64,000 nt of DNA from Rhizobium sp. N324 (lineage in GTDB: Bacteria > Pseudomonadota > Alphaproteobacteria > Rhizobiales > Rhizobiaceae), in NCBI RefSeq assembly GCF_001664485.1, contig NZ_CP013630.1, positions 3,289,001 to 3,353,000 of the forward strand, read 5' to 3'. Below are positions 35,705 to 44,975 of this stretch, in pieces. Within the stretch, counting starts at the first letter, position 1, and every line of letters begins with the position of its first letter. The notes below the pieces were generated by a model, which did no database searches, was not told where the DNA came from, and worked only from the letters and a program-made list of their open reading frames with translations. A program made the translations under genes and the position numbers.

Positions 35705-37561
35705 TCATTCCGCCGCCTCTTCCGCTTCCTCGGCGTGATCGGAGAGGAAACCGCCGGACTGGCGGTTCCAGAGGTCGGCGTAGATGCCGCCGCTCTCGAT
35801 CAGTTCGCCGTGCGAGCCGGCCTCGATGATCCGGCCCTTGTCGAGCACGATCAGCCGGTCCATCTCCGTCAGCGTCGACAGCCGGTGGGCGATCGCGATC
35901 ACCGTCTTGCCCTCCATCAGGGCGAAGAGGTTTTCCTGGATCGCCGCCTCGACTTCCGAATCGAGCGCCGAGGTCGCCTCGTCGAGCACCAGGATCGGCG
36001 CGTCCTTCAGGAAGACGCGGGCGATCGCGATGCGCTGCCGCTGGCCGCCGGACAGTTTGACGCCGCGTTCGCCGACCTGCGCGTCGAGCCCCTGGCGGCC
36101 CTGCATGTCGACGAGCCCTTCGACGAACTCCCAGGCATTCGCACGCTTGGCAGCCTCGATGATCTCGGCATCCGAGGCGTCGGGACGGCCATAGGCGATG
36201 TTGTCGCGGATCGAGCGATGCAGCAGCGAGGTGTCCTGCGTCACCACGCCGATCAGCGAACGCAGGCTTTCCTGCGAGACGCCGGCGATGTCCTGCCCGT
36301 CGATGGTGATGCGGCCGCCCTCCAGATCGTAGAAGCGCAGCAGCAGGTTCATCAGCGTCGTCTTGCCGGCGCCGGAGCGCCCGACGAGACCGACCTTCTC
36401 GCCGGCCTTGATGTCGAGCGACAGGTTGTCGATCACACCCTTGCTCTTGCCGTAATGGAAGCGGATGCGGTCGTAGTGGATGGCGCCCTTCTTCGCCGTC
36501 ATCGGAGGGGCGTCCGGCTTGTCGACGATGTCGTGCTGTTTGCTCATCATCTCCATGCCGTCATAGACCGTGCCGATATTCTCGAACAGCGCCGAGACTT
36601 CCCACATGATCCATTGCGACATGCCGTTGACGCGCATGGCGAGACCGATGGCGATGGCGATCGCGCCGACCGAGATCGCCCCGTTCAGCCAGAACCAGAT
36701 CGACATGCCCGAGACGATGAAGAGCGCGATGCAGTTGTTCAGGTAGACGCTGATGTGGAAGAGCGTCACCTTGCGCATCTGCTTGTGCACGGTCTGCAGG
36801 AACTCGTCCATGCCTTCCCTGGCATAAACCTCCTCGCGGCCGGCATGCGAAAACAGCTTGACGGTGGCGATATTCGTATAGCTGTCGACCACGCGCCCCG
36901 TCATCATCGAGCGCGCATCCGCCTGGGCCGCCGCGATCTTGCGAAGCCGCGGCACGAAATAGCTGACGATGCCGATATAGACGGCGAGCCAGACGAGGAT
37001 CGGTATCATCAGCCGCCAATCGGCAGCCGCGATGACGATGATCATCGTCAGGAAGTAGGTCACGACGTAGACGAAGACATCGAGGATCTTCATCACCGTC
37101 TCGCGCACCGCCAGCGAGGTCTGCATCACCTTGGTCGCTACACGCCCGGCAAACTCGTTGGCGAAGAACGTCATGCTGTGGCGCAGCAGGAAGCGATGCA
37201 TCTGCCAGCGCGCGCTCATCGGATAATTGCCGAGCAGCATCTGGTGCATGATGAGGGAATCGAGGCCGGCCGTCAGCGGCAGGCCGATCAGCACCAGCGC
37301 CGCCATCCAGAACAGCTTGTGGCCTTCCGTCTCAAGGAAGGTGGCACGATCGGCATTGGTCAGCCAGTCGACGATATCGCCGAGGAACTGGAAGAGCGCC
37401 ACTTCGCCGACGGCGATCAGCGCCGTCAGCACGGCCATCAGGCCGAGCCAGGGCGCGGCCGGTTTGCTGTAGTGCCAGCAAAAGGCAAACAGACCCTTCG
37501 GCGGAGCGACGGGCTCCTCGCTCGGAAAGGGATTGAGTCGCTGTTCGAACCAGCCAAACAT
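35705..37561 (-). CDS. ABC exporter, fused permease and ATPase (second of a pair)
   Basis: A 618-residue half-transporter, paralogous to the gene at 33290. Both share the opening layout (short FE-rich N-terminus, proline-rich segment, six helices), Walker A GRSGAGKTTLM, LSGGQRQRIAIARV and DEATSALDSEVEAA. The region between helices 4 and 6 differs, so the two may have different cargo. Its C-terminus is an acidic AEEAEEAAE tail. Confidence 0.93.
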   Translation of the reverse strand: MFGWFEQRLNPFPSEEPVAPPKGLFAFCWHYSKPAAPWLGLMAVLTALIAVGEVALFQFLGDIVDWLTNADRATFLETEGHKLFWMAALVLIGLPLTAGLDSLIMHQMLLGNYPMSARWQMHRFLLRHSMTFFANEFAGRVATKVMQTSLAVRETVMKILDVFVYVVTYFLTMIIVIAAADWRLMIPILVWLAVYIGIVSYFVPRLRKIAAAQADARSMMTGRVVDSYTNIATVKLFSHAGREEVYAREGMDEFLQTVHKQMRKVTLFHISVYLNNCIALFIVSGMSIWFWLNGAISVGAIAIAIGLAMRVNGMSQWIMWEVSALFENIGTVYDGMEMMSKQHDIVDKPDAPPMTAKKGAIHYDRIRFHYGKSKGVIDNLSLDIKAGEKVGLVGRSGAGKTTLMNLLLRFYDLEGGRITIDGQDIAGVSQESLRSLIGVVTQDTSLLHRSIRDNIAYGRPDASDAEIIEAAKRANAWEFVEGLVDMQGRQGLDAQVGERGVKLSGGQRQRIAIARVFLKDAPILVLDEATSALDSEVEAAIQENLFALMEGKTVIAIAHRLSTLTEMDRLIVLDKGRIIEAGSHGELIESGGIYADLWNRQSGGFLSDHAEEAEEAAE

Positions 37562-37944
37562 GAAATTGCTCCGAAACGTCAGCGTTTCGGCTCCCGGCTT
37601 CGCGCCATCCCGGCGCTATGCATGCACATATGGGAACCGAACGTTCAAGGGGCGAGGCTGAAGCAGCCGCACAATGGATCAAAAGGAAGTCAGGGAAGAA
37701 ATGCGCCCTAGCGGCGGCGTGTCGCCCTAATCGGCATCACGGCGGGAAAGCGCATATCGAGCAAAATATTCATGACGGCCCTCCCTGCTGGCGATTGAAG
37801 ATGTGCATGGATAACGCGAAAATCGCGAAATTTCCAGCCCTATAATGGCGTAATTTGAACGTTTCCGAGCCAAAACGCGCCCTGTTGCAGCGACATGGCC
37901 GTTGCTTTAGGTCTCAACCATCCCAACGAAATAAGCGGCGTGTG
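37562..37944. promoter_or_regulatory. divergent upstream region of ABC exporter and trmL
   Basis: No gene is supported here. A plus-strand TATAAT lies at 37841-37846, about 100 bases before the trmL start, without a good -35 match. An open frame runs into trmL from 37855 but lacks a ribosome site and family homology. Confidence 0.3.
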
Positions 37945-38406
37945 ATGACGGACCTCAGATTGGCACTCTATCAGCCGGATATAGCAGGCAATACCGGTAC
38001 GATCCTGCGTCTTGCCGCCTGCCTGGGCTTCGCCGTCGATCTGATCGAACCGGCCGGCTTCGACGTTTCAGATCGCAACCTGAAACGCTCAGGCATGGAT
38101 TATATCGCCGCGGCTGCACTGACCCGCCACGTCAATTGGGACCGCTTCGAGGCGTGGCGCGCCACGACCGGCCGCCGCCTGATCCTCGCCTCGACCAAGG
38201 CGGCAGACCGTTACACCGATTTTGCCTTCCGCCCCGACGACATCCTGCTTTTCGGCCGCGAAAGCGCCGGCGTGCCGGATCAGGTGCATGAGAAGGCGGA
38301 TGCCCGCATCCTGATCCCGATGGTCGAGGGCCAGCGTTCGATCAACGTCGCCGTCTCGGCCGCGATGATCGTCGGCGAAGCGATGCGCCAGACAGCCTGG
38401 GCTTGA
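37945..38406 (+). CDS. trmL: tRNA (cytidine/uridine-34-2'-O)-methyltransferase
   Basis: A 153-residue SPOUT-fold enzyme that methylates the ribose of the wobble base in tRNA-Leu isoacceptors. The knot motifs are QPDIAGNTGTILRLAA, FGRESAGVP and IPMVEGQRSINVAVSAAM. The length is standard. The start at MTDLRLALYQ begins the fold; upstream codons have no homology. Confidence 0.93.
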   Translation: MTDLRLALYQPDIAGNTGTILRLAACLGFAVDLIEPAGFDVSDRNLKRSGMDYIAAAALTRHVNWDRFEAWRATTGRRLILASTKAADRYTDFAFRPDDILLFGRESAGVPDQVHEKADARILIPMVEGQRSINVAVSAAMIVGEAMRQTAWA

Positions 38407-38619
38407 CCGTCTGAGGTTGGCCTGCACCGGCGTCGGCGAAATGGCCGATCAGCTCCGAACCCTGTCGGAAAATGACATTGTCAATCTGACAAATCAGTCT
38501 ATATTTATTAGCCGAGCAAACAAAAATACTGCGACAGCCTCCACAATTTCAACAGTTTGGAAGGCTATATCAAGACCGGCGCCTCTGCACACAGATGAAA
38601 GAAGAATAAAAACAAGAAA

Positions 38620-40266
38620 ATGGATTCCACAATCATCATGATCAACCTGTTCGGCGCCGTGGCCTTGCTGCTGTTCGGCCTCGCGCAGGTGAAGGACGGC
38701 GTGTCCAGGGCCTTCGGCGCACGGCTGAGAACAGGGCTGGCCACCGGCACGCGCGGCGGTTTCCGTTCCTTTCTGTCGGGATTGGTGGCGACCATCGCGC
38801 TGCAGAGTTCGACGGCAACCGCCCTGATGACCGCATCCTTCGTCGAACGTGACCTGATCAAGCCGCGCATGGCGCAGATCGTCCTGCTCGGCGCCAATGT
38901 CGGCACCGCGATCACCGCCTGGATCGTCGCCACCGGCATCGAATGGCTCTCTCCCTTGCTGATCCTGGCCGGCATCGTGCTTTACCGTGGCCGCTCCAGC
39001 GCCCGCCAGGGCGGCGGCGCGGCGCTGATCGGCATCGGTCTGATGCTGCTGTCGCTGCATCTGCTCAGCCTCGCGACGGAACCGATGCGCGCCTCGCCGG
39101 CGCTCGCCGCCTTTATCGGCCTGCTGGACGGCGCGCTGCCCGTGGCGCTGCTCTTTTCGGCAGCCCTTGCCTTCCTCTCCTCGTCGAGCCTGGCAGTCGT
39201 GGTGCTTATCCTGTCGCTCGCCTCGGCGGGCCTGGTCTCGGCTGAACTCGTCATCGTGCTCGTGCTCGGCGCCAATCTCGGCGGCGCCATCCCGCCTGTC
39301 ATCGCGACGTTGTCCGGCCCGGTTTCGGCGCGGCGCGTCACGCTCGGCAATCTCGCAGTGCGCGCGCTCGGCTGCTTCATTGCCCTGCCGCTGGCGGGCT
39401 ATGGCGCCGAACTCATCCAGATGCTGCCCTTCGGCCCGGCCAAGCTGCCGGTCGACGCGCATCTCGCCTTCAATCTTCTGCTGGCAGCGCTTGCCTGGCC
39501 ATTCTCCCGATCGCTAGCCACCCTGATGGCCCGGCTGGTGCCGGATCAGGCCGAGCCTGACAACGCGCCGAAATATCTCGACGCGCAGGAGCTTTCGACA
39601 CCCGTCATCGCGCTCACCAGCGCCACCCGCGAAGTGCTCGGCGTCGGCGACCTCATCGAGCGCATGCTGGTCCGGGTCTCGGAAGCCTTCGAGCAGAATG
39701 ATGCCGGCAAACTTGCCGAAATCCCGGCTCTCGAAGAGCGCGTCGACCGGTTGCAGCAGGCGGTGAAGGTCTATCTCTCGAAGCTCGGCCGTGAGGGTCT
39801 CAGCGACGAAAATGCCCGCCGCTCGATCGTCGTCATCGATTACGCGATCAATCTCGAACATATGGGCGACATCATCGAGAAAGGCTTGCGGGAAGAGGTG
39901 GCGAAGAAGATCTCGCTCGGCCTGAGATTTTCCGACGACGGCCATCAGGAACTGCGCAAGCTGTTCGATCTGACGATCGACAATCTGCGTGTCGCCCAGA
40001 CGATCTTCGTCACCCGCGATTTCAATCTCGCGCGGCAGATGATGGAGGTAAAGGTCGAGGTGCGCCGGATGGAGAAGCAGTCGGCCGAGCGCCATCTGGA
40101 ACGCCTGCGCGACGGCCGCGCCGACAGCCTGCAGACGAGTTCGCTGCATCTCGACATGCTGCGCGACCTGAAGCGCATCAACGCCCACATCGTCTCGGTG
40201 GCGCATCCGATCATGGATGAGAGCGGCCTGCTGATCGAAAGCCGCGTGCGACCCGCGGCGGAGTGA
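38620..40266 (+). CDS. Na/Pi cotransporter family protein with PhoU-like tail
   Basis: A 548-residue protein. The N-terminal 310 residues hold about nine helices with the paired NptA repeats, each marked by the glutamine/serine motif (ALQSSTATALM and SSSSLAVVVL). The C-terminal 220 residues are helical and PhoU-like. Such proteins move phosphate with sodium, in or out of the cell. The start ATG at 38620 has a weak aacaag site. The gene stands alone. Confidence 0.9.
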   Translation: MDSTIIMINLFGAVALLLFGLAQVKDGVSRAFGARLRTGLATGTRGGFRSFLSGLVATIALQSSTATALMTASFVERDLIKPRMAQIVLLGANVGTAITAWIVATGIEWLSPLLILAGIVLYRGRSSARQGGGAALIGIGLMLLSLHLLSLATEPMRASPALAAFIGLLDGALPVALLFSAALAFLSSSSLAVVVLILSLASAGLVSAELVIVLVLGANLGGAIPPVIATLSGPVSARRVTLGNLAVRALGCFIALPLAGYGAELIQMLPFGPAKLPVDAHLAFNLLLAALAWPFSRSLATLMARLVPDQAEPDNAPKYLDAQELSTPVIALTSATREVLGVGDLIERMLVRVSEAFEQNDAGKLAEIPALEERVDRLQQAVKVYLSKLGREGLSDENARRSIVVIDYAINLEHMGDIIEKGLREEVAKKISLGLRFSDDGHQELRKLFDLTIDNLRVAQTIFVTRDFNLARQMMEVKVEVRRMEKQSAERHLERLRDGRADSLQTSSLHLDMLRDLKRINAHIVSVAHPIMDESGLLIESRVRPAAE

Positions 40267-40269
40267 CCG

Positions 40270-40530
40270 TCAATCGGCCGAAGGCAGGCGCCGCATCGTG
40301 AATTCGATCTGATCGCCGTCGAGCTGGCGCCAGCTTTCCACCTCTGTCCAGTAGGCCGCCTTCGGATATTCGTCGAACCATTCGCGCGCTTTGGCGCGTG
40401 CGTCGAGGAGGCCGAGGCAATATGTCTCACGCACGAAATGGTCTTTCCGGCGGGAGGACGTTTCCGCCCGATGTCTTGCTATCCTGCGCTTCAGGCCGTC
40501 GAAGGACGGAGGTCCTGGAACTTTTTTCAT
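40270..40530 (-). CDS. conserved hypothetical small protein
   Basis: An 86-residue basic protein, [12 protein letters not shown] to RRLPSAD, with Trp and Tyr clusters ([19 protein letters not shown]). I do not recognise a family. Its stop is three bases from the convergent Na/Pi gene. An inverted repeat ctacct/aggtag lies at 40536-40556 just upstream of the ATG and could be an operator. The start is set at the MKK, since the longer frame lacks a ribosome site and overlaps hemF upstream sequences. Confidence 0.6.
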   Translation of the reverse strand: MKKVPGPPSFDGLKRRIARHRAETSSRRKDHFVRETYCLGLLDARAKAREWFDEYPKAAYWTEVESWRQLDGDQIEFTMRRLPSAD

Positions 40531-40710
40531 CAAACCTACCTCTTCGGAAAAGGTAGTATCGAAATACTTGATTTGCGAGTCGAATATTGGAAACGCCGGG
40601 CAGCCATGCCCTTGGCTTGGCGAGATGCAGCGCCACCTGCTAGACGTGGCCGGCAACGAGGAATGAGCGAGTCGCACCCCTTAACGGATGCCGCCCGCTG
40701 GAGGCGTGAC

Positions 40711-41622
40711 ATGGAAAGACCGGAACTGCCGATCGGCTTGCCTGAGGATATCGAAGAGAAGAAGGCCACCGCCCGCGCCTGGTTCGAAGGGCTGCGCGAT
40801 ACGATCTGCGCCTCCTTCGAAGCCCTCGAAGACGCGTTGGAAGGCCCGCTGTCCGATCAGGAGCCCGGCCGCTTCACCGCCAAGGACTGGTCGCGCGAAA
40901 ACGGCGCCGGCGGTGGTGGCCGCATGTCGATGATGGAAGGCCGGGTCTTCGAGAAGGTCGGCGTCCACACCTCCACCGTTTATGGCGAATTCTCCCCGGA
41001 CTTTCGCGCCCAGATACCCGGCGCCAAGGACGATCCGCGTTTCTGGGCCTCCGGCATTTCGCTGATCGCCCATCCCGTGAACCCCAACGTCCCCGCCGTG
41101 CATATGAACACCCGCATGGTGGTTACCACCAGCCGCTGGTTCGGCGGTGGCGCCGACCTGACGCCGGTGCTGTCGCGCCGCCGCACCCAGGAGGACGAGG
41201 ACAGCCAGCTGTTCCACAAGGCGATGGAGATCGCCTGCCGCAATCATGCCGTCGCCGATTACGATGCCTACAAAGCCTGGTGCGACGAATATTTCTTCCT
41301 GAAGCACCGCGACGAGGCCCGCGGCATCGGCGGCATCTTCTATGACTGGCTGCATTCGAGCGAGGAGGCCGGCGGTTGGGACGCCGATTTCGCCTTCACC
41401 CGCGATGTCGGCCGGGCCTTTGCCATGATCTATCCGAAGATTGTCCGCTCCAACTTCAATAAGCTGTGGACAGAGGCCGACCGTGACGAACAATTGATCC
41501 GCCGGGGCCGCTACGTCGAATTCAATCTGCTGTATGATCGTGGCACGATCTTCGGCCTGAAGACCGGCGGCAATGTTGAATCCATTCTTTCGTCCTTGCC
41601 TCCCGTCGTCCGCTGGCCATGA
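40711..41622 (+). CDS. hemF: oxygen-dependent coproporphyrinogen III oxidase
   Basis: A 303-residue enzyme of heme synthesis that oxidatively decarboxylates coproporphyrinogen III to protoporphyrinogen IX with molecular oxygen. Signatures are [37 protein letters not shown] and the C-terminal [14 protein letters not shown] choose the ATG at 40711, eight bases after a ggagg site and giving the usual length, over an open frame that extends 273 bases upstream. Heme made here would supply cytochromes such as those encoded at 29333-32116. Confidence 0.96.
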   Translation: MERPELPIGLPEDIEEKKATARAWFEGLRDTICASFEALEDALEGPLSDQEPGRFTAKDWSRENGAGGGGRMSMMEGRVFEKVGVHTSTVYGEFSPDFRAQIPGAKDDPRFWASGISLIAHPVNPNVPAVHMNTRMVVTTSRWFGGGADLTPVLSRRRTQEDEDSQLFHKAMEIACRNHAVADYDAYKAWCDEYFFLKHRDEARGIGGIFYDWLHSSEEAGGWDADFAFTRDVGRAFAMIYPKIVRSNFNKLWTEADRDEQLIRRGRYVEFNLLYDRGTIFGLKTGGNVESILSSLPPVVRWP

Positions 41623-41725
41623 GACTGTGATAACTCGTCGATAAATTCGAGTTGATAGACCTTCACGAAAATTAAGCGCGTCCTAACTTTATATGTATGT
41701 GCGTAACAATCGGAGGAGGATTGTC

Positions 41726-41995
41726 ATGACGATACAAAGTGGTTCGCCTGCGTCCACGGATGTCCAGGAAACATCCCGTACGATCGACACATCCGAGTTT
41801 CTGACGCGCATCGCCGAGAAACTGCGGGCCAAGAGCGGCTCGGATCTGCCGCTGTCCTGCTTCATCGAGCAGGTTAAGCTGCAGCTGGCCGGCGGAAAGT
41901 CGCCGGAACAACTGCAGAACGAAGCAGCGGCCGCCAACAGCAACATGCCCGGCCAACTTTCGGATACCTACAAAGCCTGGGCGATGCCCGACTGA
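41726..41995 (+). CDS. small hypothetical protein
   Basis: An 89-residue soluble protein with a strong ggaggagg ribosome site before MTIQSGSPAS. The middle is helical (TSEFLTRIAEKLRAK) and the end is acidic with YKAWAMPD. I do not recognise a family. The same strong type of ribosome site precedes the next small gene, suggesting both are highly translated. A hairpin follows the stop. Confidence 0.65.
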   Translation: MTIQSGSPASTDVQETSRTIDTSEFLTRIAEKLRAKSGSDLPLSCFIEQVKLQLAGGKSPEQLQNEAAAANSNMPGQLSDTYKAWAMPD

Positions 41996-42008
41996 CACGG
42001 CCTTTACT

Positions 42009-42030
42009 GGCCGGCATCTCGATGCCGGCC
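42009..42030 (+). terminator. hairpin after the small gene at 41726
   Basis: A perfect nine-base stem ggccggcat/atgccggcc with a ctcg tetraloop, 13 bases after the stop. The T-tract is weak, so it may only stabilise the mRNA 3' end. Confidence 0.5.
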
Positions 42031-42110
42031 GGAACCTTCCCTTCCCCCCGCACATTCATAAATCGCGTCAAATCGCGATCGTCCTTGTGTTTCGAACAGA
42101 GGAGAAGACC

Positions 42111-42296
42111 ATGCGACTTTTCGAATGCGGCACTCTCGTTCCGGGCTGCGCCTGGCATACACGGGCGGATAGCGACGCCGAGGTGGTCCGCCGCGCCGTC
42201 GAGCACCTCAAAAACGCTCACGGCGAAACCACGATCCGCGAGAACATGGTGGATAATATCAAGGCTCGCATCCGCGACGAGGTCAACGCAGCCTGA
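42111..42296 (+). CDS. DUF1059 small protein
   Basis: A 61-residue protein with the DUF1059 pattern: CGTLVPGCAWHTRA at the N-terminus, then EVVRRAVEHLKNAHGE and MVDNIKARIRDE. Two cysteines and a histidine could bind a metal. The family has no assigned role. The ATG at 42111 follows a gaggagaag site. Its stop abuts the stop of the convergent cca gene with no base between. Confidence 0.85.
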   Translation: MRLFECGTLVPGCAWHTRADSDAEVVRRAVEHLKNAHGETTIRENMVDNIKARIRDEVNAA

Positions 42297-43550
42297 TTAT
42301 TGCACCCGTTCCTGCAGCCGGGCGAGCAGTGCCGCCCGGTCGGAAATGAAGTTTTCCTCCACCCACTGGTTTTCCAGGCCGGCAAGCAACTCGCCGACGC
42401 GCGGGCCGGAGGCTATCCCCGCAGACATCACATCGCCGCCGTTTAGCGGAAATTGCGGCTTCTTCCAGTTCGCGGCCTGATCCAGAAGCTTTGTAAGCCG
42501 CGCCGACCGCGCCATTTCGTCGAAATCCGCTTCAGCCTTGCCACGCGCCACGCCGAGCGCCAGCTTCAGCCGCGTCGTGATGCCCTCGGCCCCATTGCGG
42601 TAAAGCAGCCGTTCGAAGGCGGCTGACGACATGTCGTCATTGACAGGTGCCGCCATCGCCCAGGCCTTGAGAGTGGCCGCTTCTGCATTCGCAAGCTTCA
42701 GCCGGGCTGCCAGCGCCTCCAGCCGCGCCGCATCGGGCGGCACGATCGCCGCCAGCCGCAGCAGCGGATCGGGCCTCCAGCCGAGCGCCTTTTCGGTTGA
42801 AATCAGCGAAGGGATCGCATCGATCCCCCATTTTTCCGATTCCGGCAGGATTTCCGTCAGCACCGCAACCTGCCGCATCCAGAGCAACGCCCGGCCGGGA
42901 TCGCCAGCGCTCAAGAGCTTCCGCAGTTCCGACCAGACACGTTCCGCCGACAGCGCCTTCAGCTTCGAGCGCGCCGCCGAACAGGCCTTCAGCCCCTCGG
43001 CATCCGGGCGCCCGGAGCCGTAATAGGCAAAGAAGCGGAAGAAGCGCAGGATGCGCAGATGATCTTCGGCGATGCGCTTTGCCGCGTCACCGATGAAGCG
43101 GATGTTGCGCTTCTCGATATCGGCAAGCCCGCCGACCAGATCCACCACCTCGCCCTTGGCATCGGCATAAAGCGCGTTGATCGTCAGATCCCGCCGTTCG
43201 GCATCGGCCTTCCAATCGGTGCTGAAGGCGACCTTGGCGTGGCGCCCGTCGGTCTCGACGTCGGTGCGAAGCGTCGTCACCTCGAAGGGCTTGCCGTCGA
43301 TGACGAGCGTCACCGTGCCGTGCTGCAGGCCTGTCGGTACCGTCTTGATGCCGGCGGCGGCCGCCCGTTCCATGACGATCTCCGGCGTCAGCGTCGCGGC
43401 GATGTCGATATCGCTGACCGGCAGACCCATCAGGCTGTTGCGCACCGCGCCGCCGACCACCCGCCCTTCCCCGCCATCGGTATTGAGAAGCGCAAGAATC
43501 CGGCCGAGTGCCGGGTCGCGGAACCATGCTTGGTCGGCAAGACCGGTCAT
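42297..43550 (-). CDS. cca: CCA tRNA nucleotidyltransferase / poly(A) polymerase family
   Basis: A 417-residue enzyme that adds or repairs the 3' CCA end of tRNAs. The nucleotidyltransferase head has VVGGAVRNSLMG with the metal pair in SDIDIAATL, then RRDLTINALYAD and EDHLRILRFFRFFA. This is the class II bacterial form; whether it adds CCA, A or both is not visible. It overlaps the NUDIX gene by four bases (ATGA) as the last member of a three-gene operon. Confidence 0.93.
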   Translation of the reverse strand: MTGLADQAWFRDPALGRILALLNTDGGEGRVVGGAVRNSLMGLPVSDIDIAATLTPEIVMERAAAAGIKTVPTGLQHGTVTLVIDGKPFEVTTLRTDVETDGRHAKVAFSTDWKADAERRDLTINALYADAKGEVVDLVGGLADIEKRNIRFIGDAAKRIAEDHLRILRFFRFFAYYGSGRPDAEGLKACSAARSKLKALSAERVWSELRKLLSAGDPGRALLWMRQVAVLTEILPESEKWGIDAIPSLISTEKALGWRPDPLLRLAAIVPPDAARLEALAARLKLANAEAATLKAWAMAAPVNDDMSSAAFERLLYRNGAEGITTRLKLALGVARGKAEADFDEMARSARLTKLLDQAANWKKPQFPLNGGDVMSAGIASGPRVGELLAGLENQWVEENFISDRAALLARLQERVQ

Positions 43551-44203
43551 GCATAAAGCCTTTCGTAAAGCGTGCGGACGATGCCGGCGGTGATGCCCCA
43601 GATCATTCTGGTTTCATAGGGCACACGGTAGAAATGCCGGTCGATGCCGTCGATGACACGCCTGTCGCGGGCATGGTTGGCAGGGTTCATCAGGAAGGAC
43701 AGCGGCACCTCGAACACGTCAGCCACCTCGGCTGGGTTCGGGGTGAGCGCAAAGCCCGGCGAAACGACGCCGAGTACCGGCGTGATCCGGAAGCCGGTCG
43801 AGGCAAGATAATTCGGCAGCCGCCCAACGGTCTCGACGAAGGAACCGGCAAGGCCGATCTCTTCTTCCGTCTCGCGGATCGCCGCCATCTCAGGTGAGAT
43901 ATCGGATGGATCGATCGAGCCGCCGGGAAAGGCGATCTGCCCGGAATGCTTGCGCAGCGTCGCCGTGCGCTTGGTGAAGATCACATGCGCCTCCTCGCCG
44001 CCGTCGACGACGGGCACGAGCACGGCGGCGTCGCGCAACTTGAAGGTCTCGACCTCGGCGACGATATCGGGATTGAGGATGTGGTCGCCGTGATCGCGCC
44101 AGGCATGGTCGACCGGCCCGCCATTCTGGTTGAGCGCGCGGCGGCGGAATTCGGCGGCTGAGAACAGCGGATAACGGTGGGCGATCGCATCATTCATCGG
44201 CAA
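43547..44203 (-). CDS. CoA pyrophosphatase-type NUDIX hydrolase
   Basis: A 218-residue enzyme. The NUDIX box GGSIDPSDISPEMAAIRETE continues to EEIGL, and the CoA-specific segment TLRKHSGQIAFPG stands just before it. Relatives cleave coenzyme A or its derivatives to 3',5'-ADP and phosphopantetheine. It starts ten bases inside the end of the DUF1285 gene and ends four bases inside cca. Confidence 0.92.
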   Translation of the reverse strand: MPMNDAIAHRYPLFSAAEFRRRALNQNGGPVDHAWRDHGDHILNPDIVAEVETFKLRDAAVLVPVVDGGEEAHVIFTKRTATLRKHSGQIAFPGGSIDPSDISPEMAAIRETEEEIGLAGSFVETVGRLPNYLASTGFRITPVLGVVSPGFALTPNPAEVADVFEVPLSFLMNPANHARDRRVIDGIDRHFYRVPYETRMIWGITAGIVRTLYERLYA

Positions 44204-44817
44204 AGAGCATCCAGTTCGTCGGCCGGCATCACCGGGAAGACCTCGCCGGCGGAGCGGATCGCAAACATCCCCCGCCCCTCCACGTCGAGGATCTCGCCGA
44301 GCGCGACCAGTTCATACATCACTGCACGCGACACCAGCGCCTCCAGCCGCCCGCGCACATGCAGATAGGGTTTCAGTTCGGCATTGCCGTCCGCAATCGC
44401 AAAGCGCAGCCGATGCTCTCGTCCCGCCTCCACGACATCGCCGACATTGGTCCGAAATGTCAGCGTCTGTTTACCCTGCCCCGCCGCCACACTCATCTCC
44501 ACGGCAATGAACGGCGCGTCGGCGACCCTGATGCCGACCTTTTCCACAGGAGTTACAAGATAGGTTTTCTCGTCGTCGTCCTTGCGCAAAACCGTCGAAA
44601 ACAGCCGCACCAGCGCCGGCCGGCCGATCGGCGTGCCCATATAGAACCAGGTGCCGTCGGCCTTGATCTCCATATCGATATCGCCGCAGAAAGGCGGATT
44701 CCACCGCTCGACCGGCGGTAAACCGCGTTTTTTTCCGCCGCTTTCGTCGGACGCGCGCGAAATCATGGCGGCAAGTCCCGCCGCATCCGCCTGTCCGCTG
44801 ATTTCCTCGGCTGCCAT
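44194..44817 (-). CDS. DUF1285 family protein
   Basis: A 207-residue soluble protein. The block FCGDIDMEIKADGTWFYMGT, then PIGRPALVRLFSTVLRKDD, is the hallmark of DUF1285. A structure from the family is known, but its function is not. It heads the DUF1285-NUDIX-cca operon, and all three overlap, so they are probably translated in a fixed ratio. A 158-base divergent region separates it from moxR. Confidence 0.87.
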   Translation of the reverse strand: MAAEEISGQADAAGLAAMISRASDESGGKKRGLPPVERWNPPFCGDIDMEIKADGTWFYMGTPIGRPALVRLFSTVLRKDDDEKTYLVTPVEKVGIRVADAPFIAVEMSVAAGQGKQTLTFRTNVGDVVEAGREHRLRFAIADGNAELKPYLHVRGRLEALVSRAVMYELVALGEILDVEGRGMFAIRSAGEVFPVMPADELDALCR

Positions 44818-44975
44818 TCTTCCGTCCCGGTTTGTCCTTAACGAAGTGAAGTCACGAGATAGTCATTCGCAACGAACTTGTCAGCCCGTCGCATCTCCAT
44901 AACTCTATCGAGTATGAGGCAGATGTATAAGTCCGCCGATTCGCTGCCGAATGATTTCAGCCGTTGGAGATGCCC

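Noticed and set aside
35735..37711. A 658-residue plus-strand frame opposite the second ABC exporter
   Set aside because: Rich in Asp, Arg, His and Gln without any motif, typical of an antisense shadow of a conserved ATPase gene.
40438..40710. N-terminal extension of hemF
   Set aside because: No HemF homology; the ATG at 40711 has a good ribosome site and gives the standard length.
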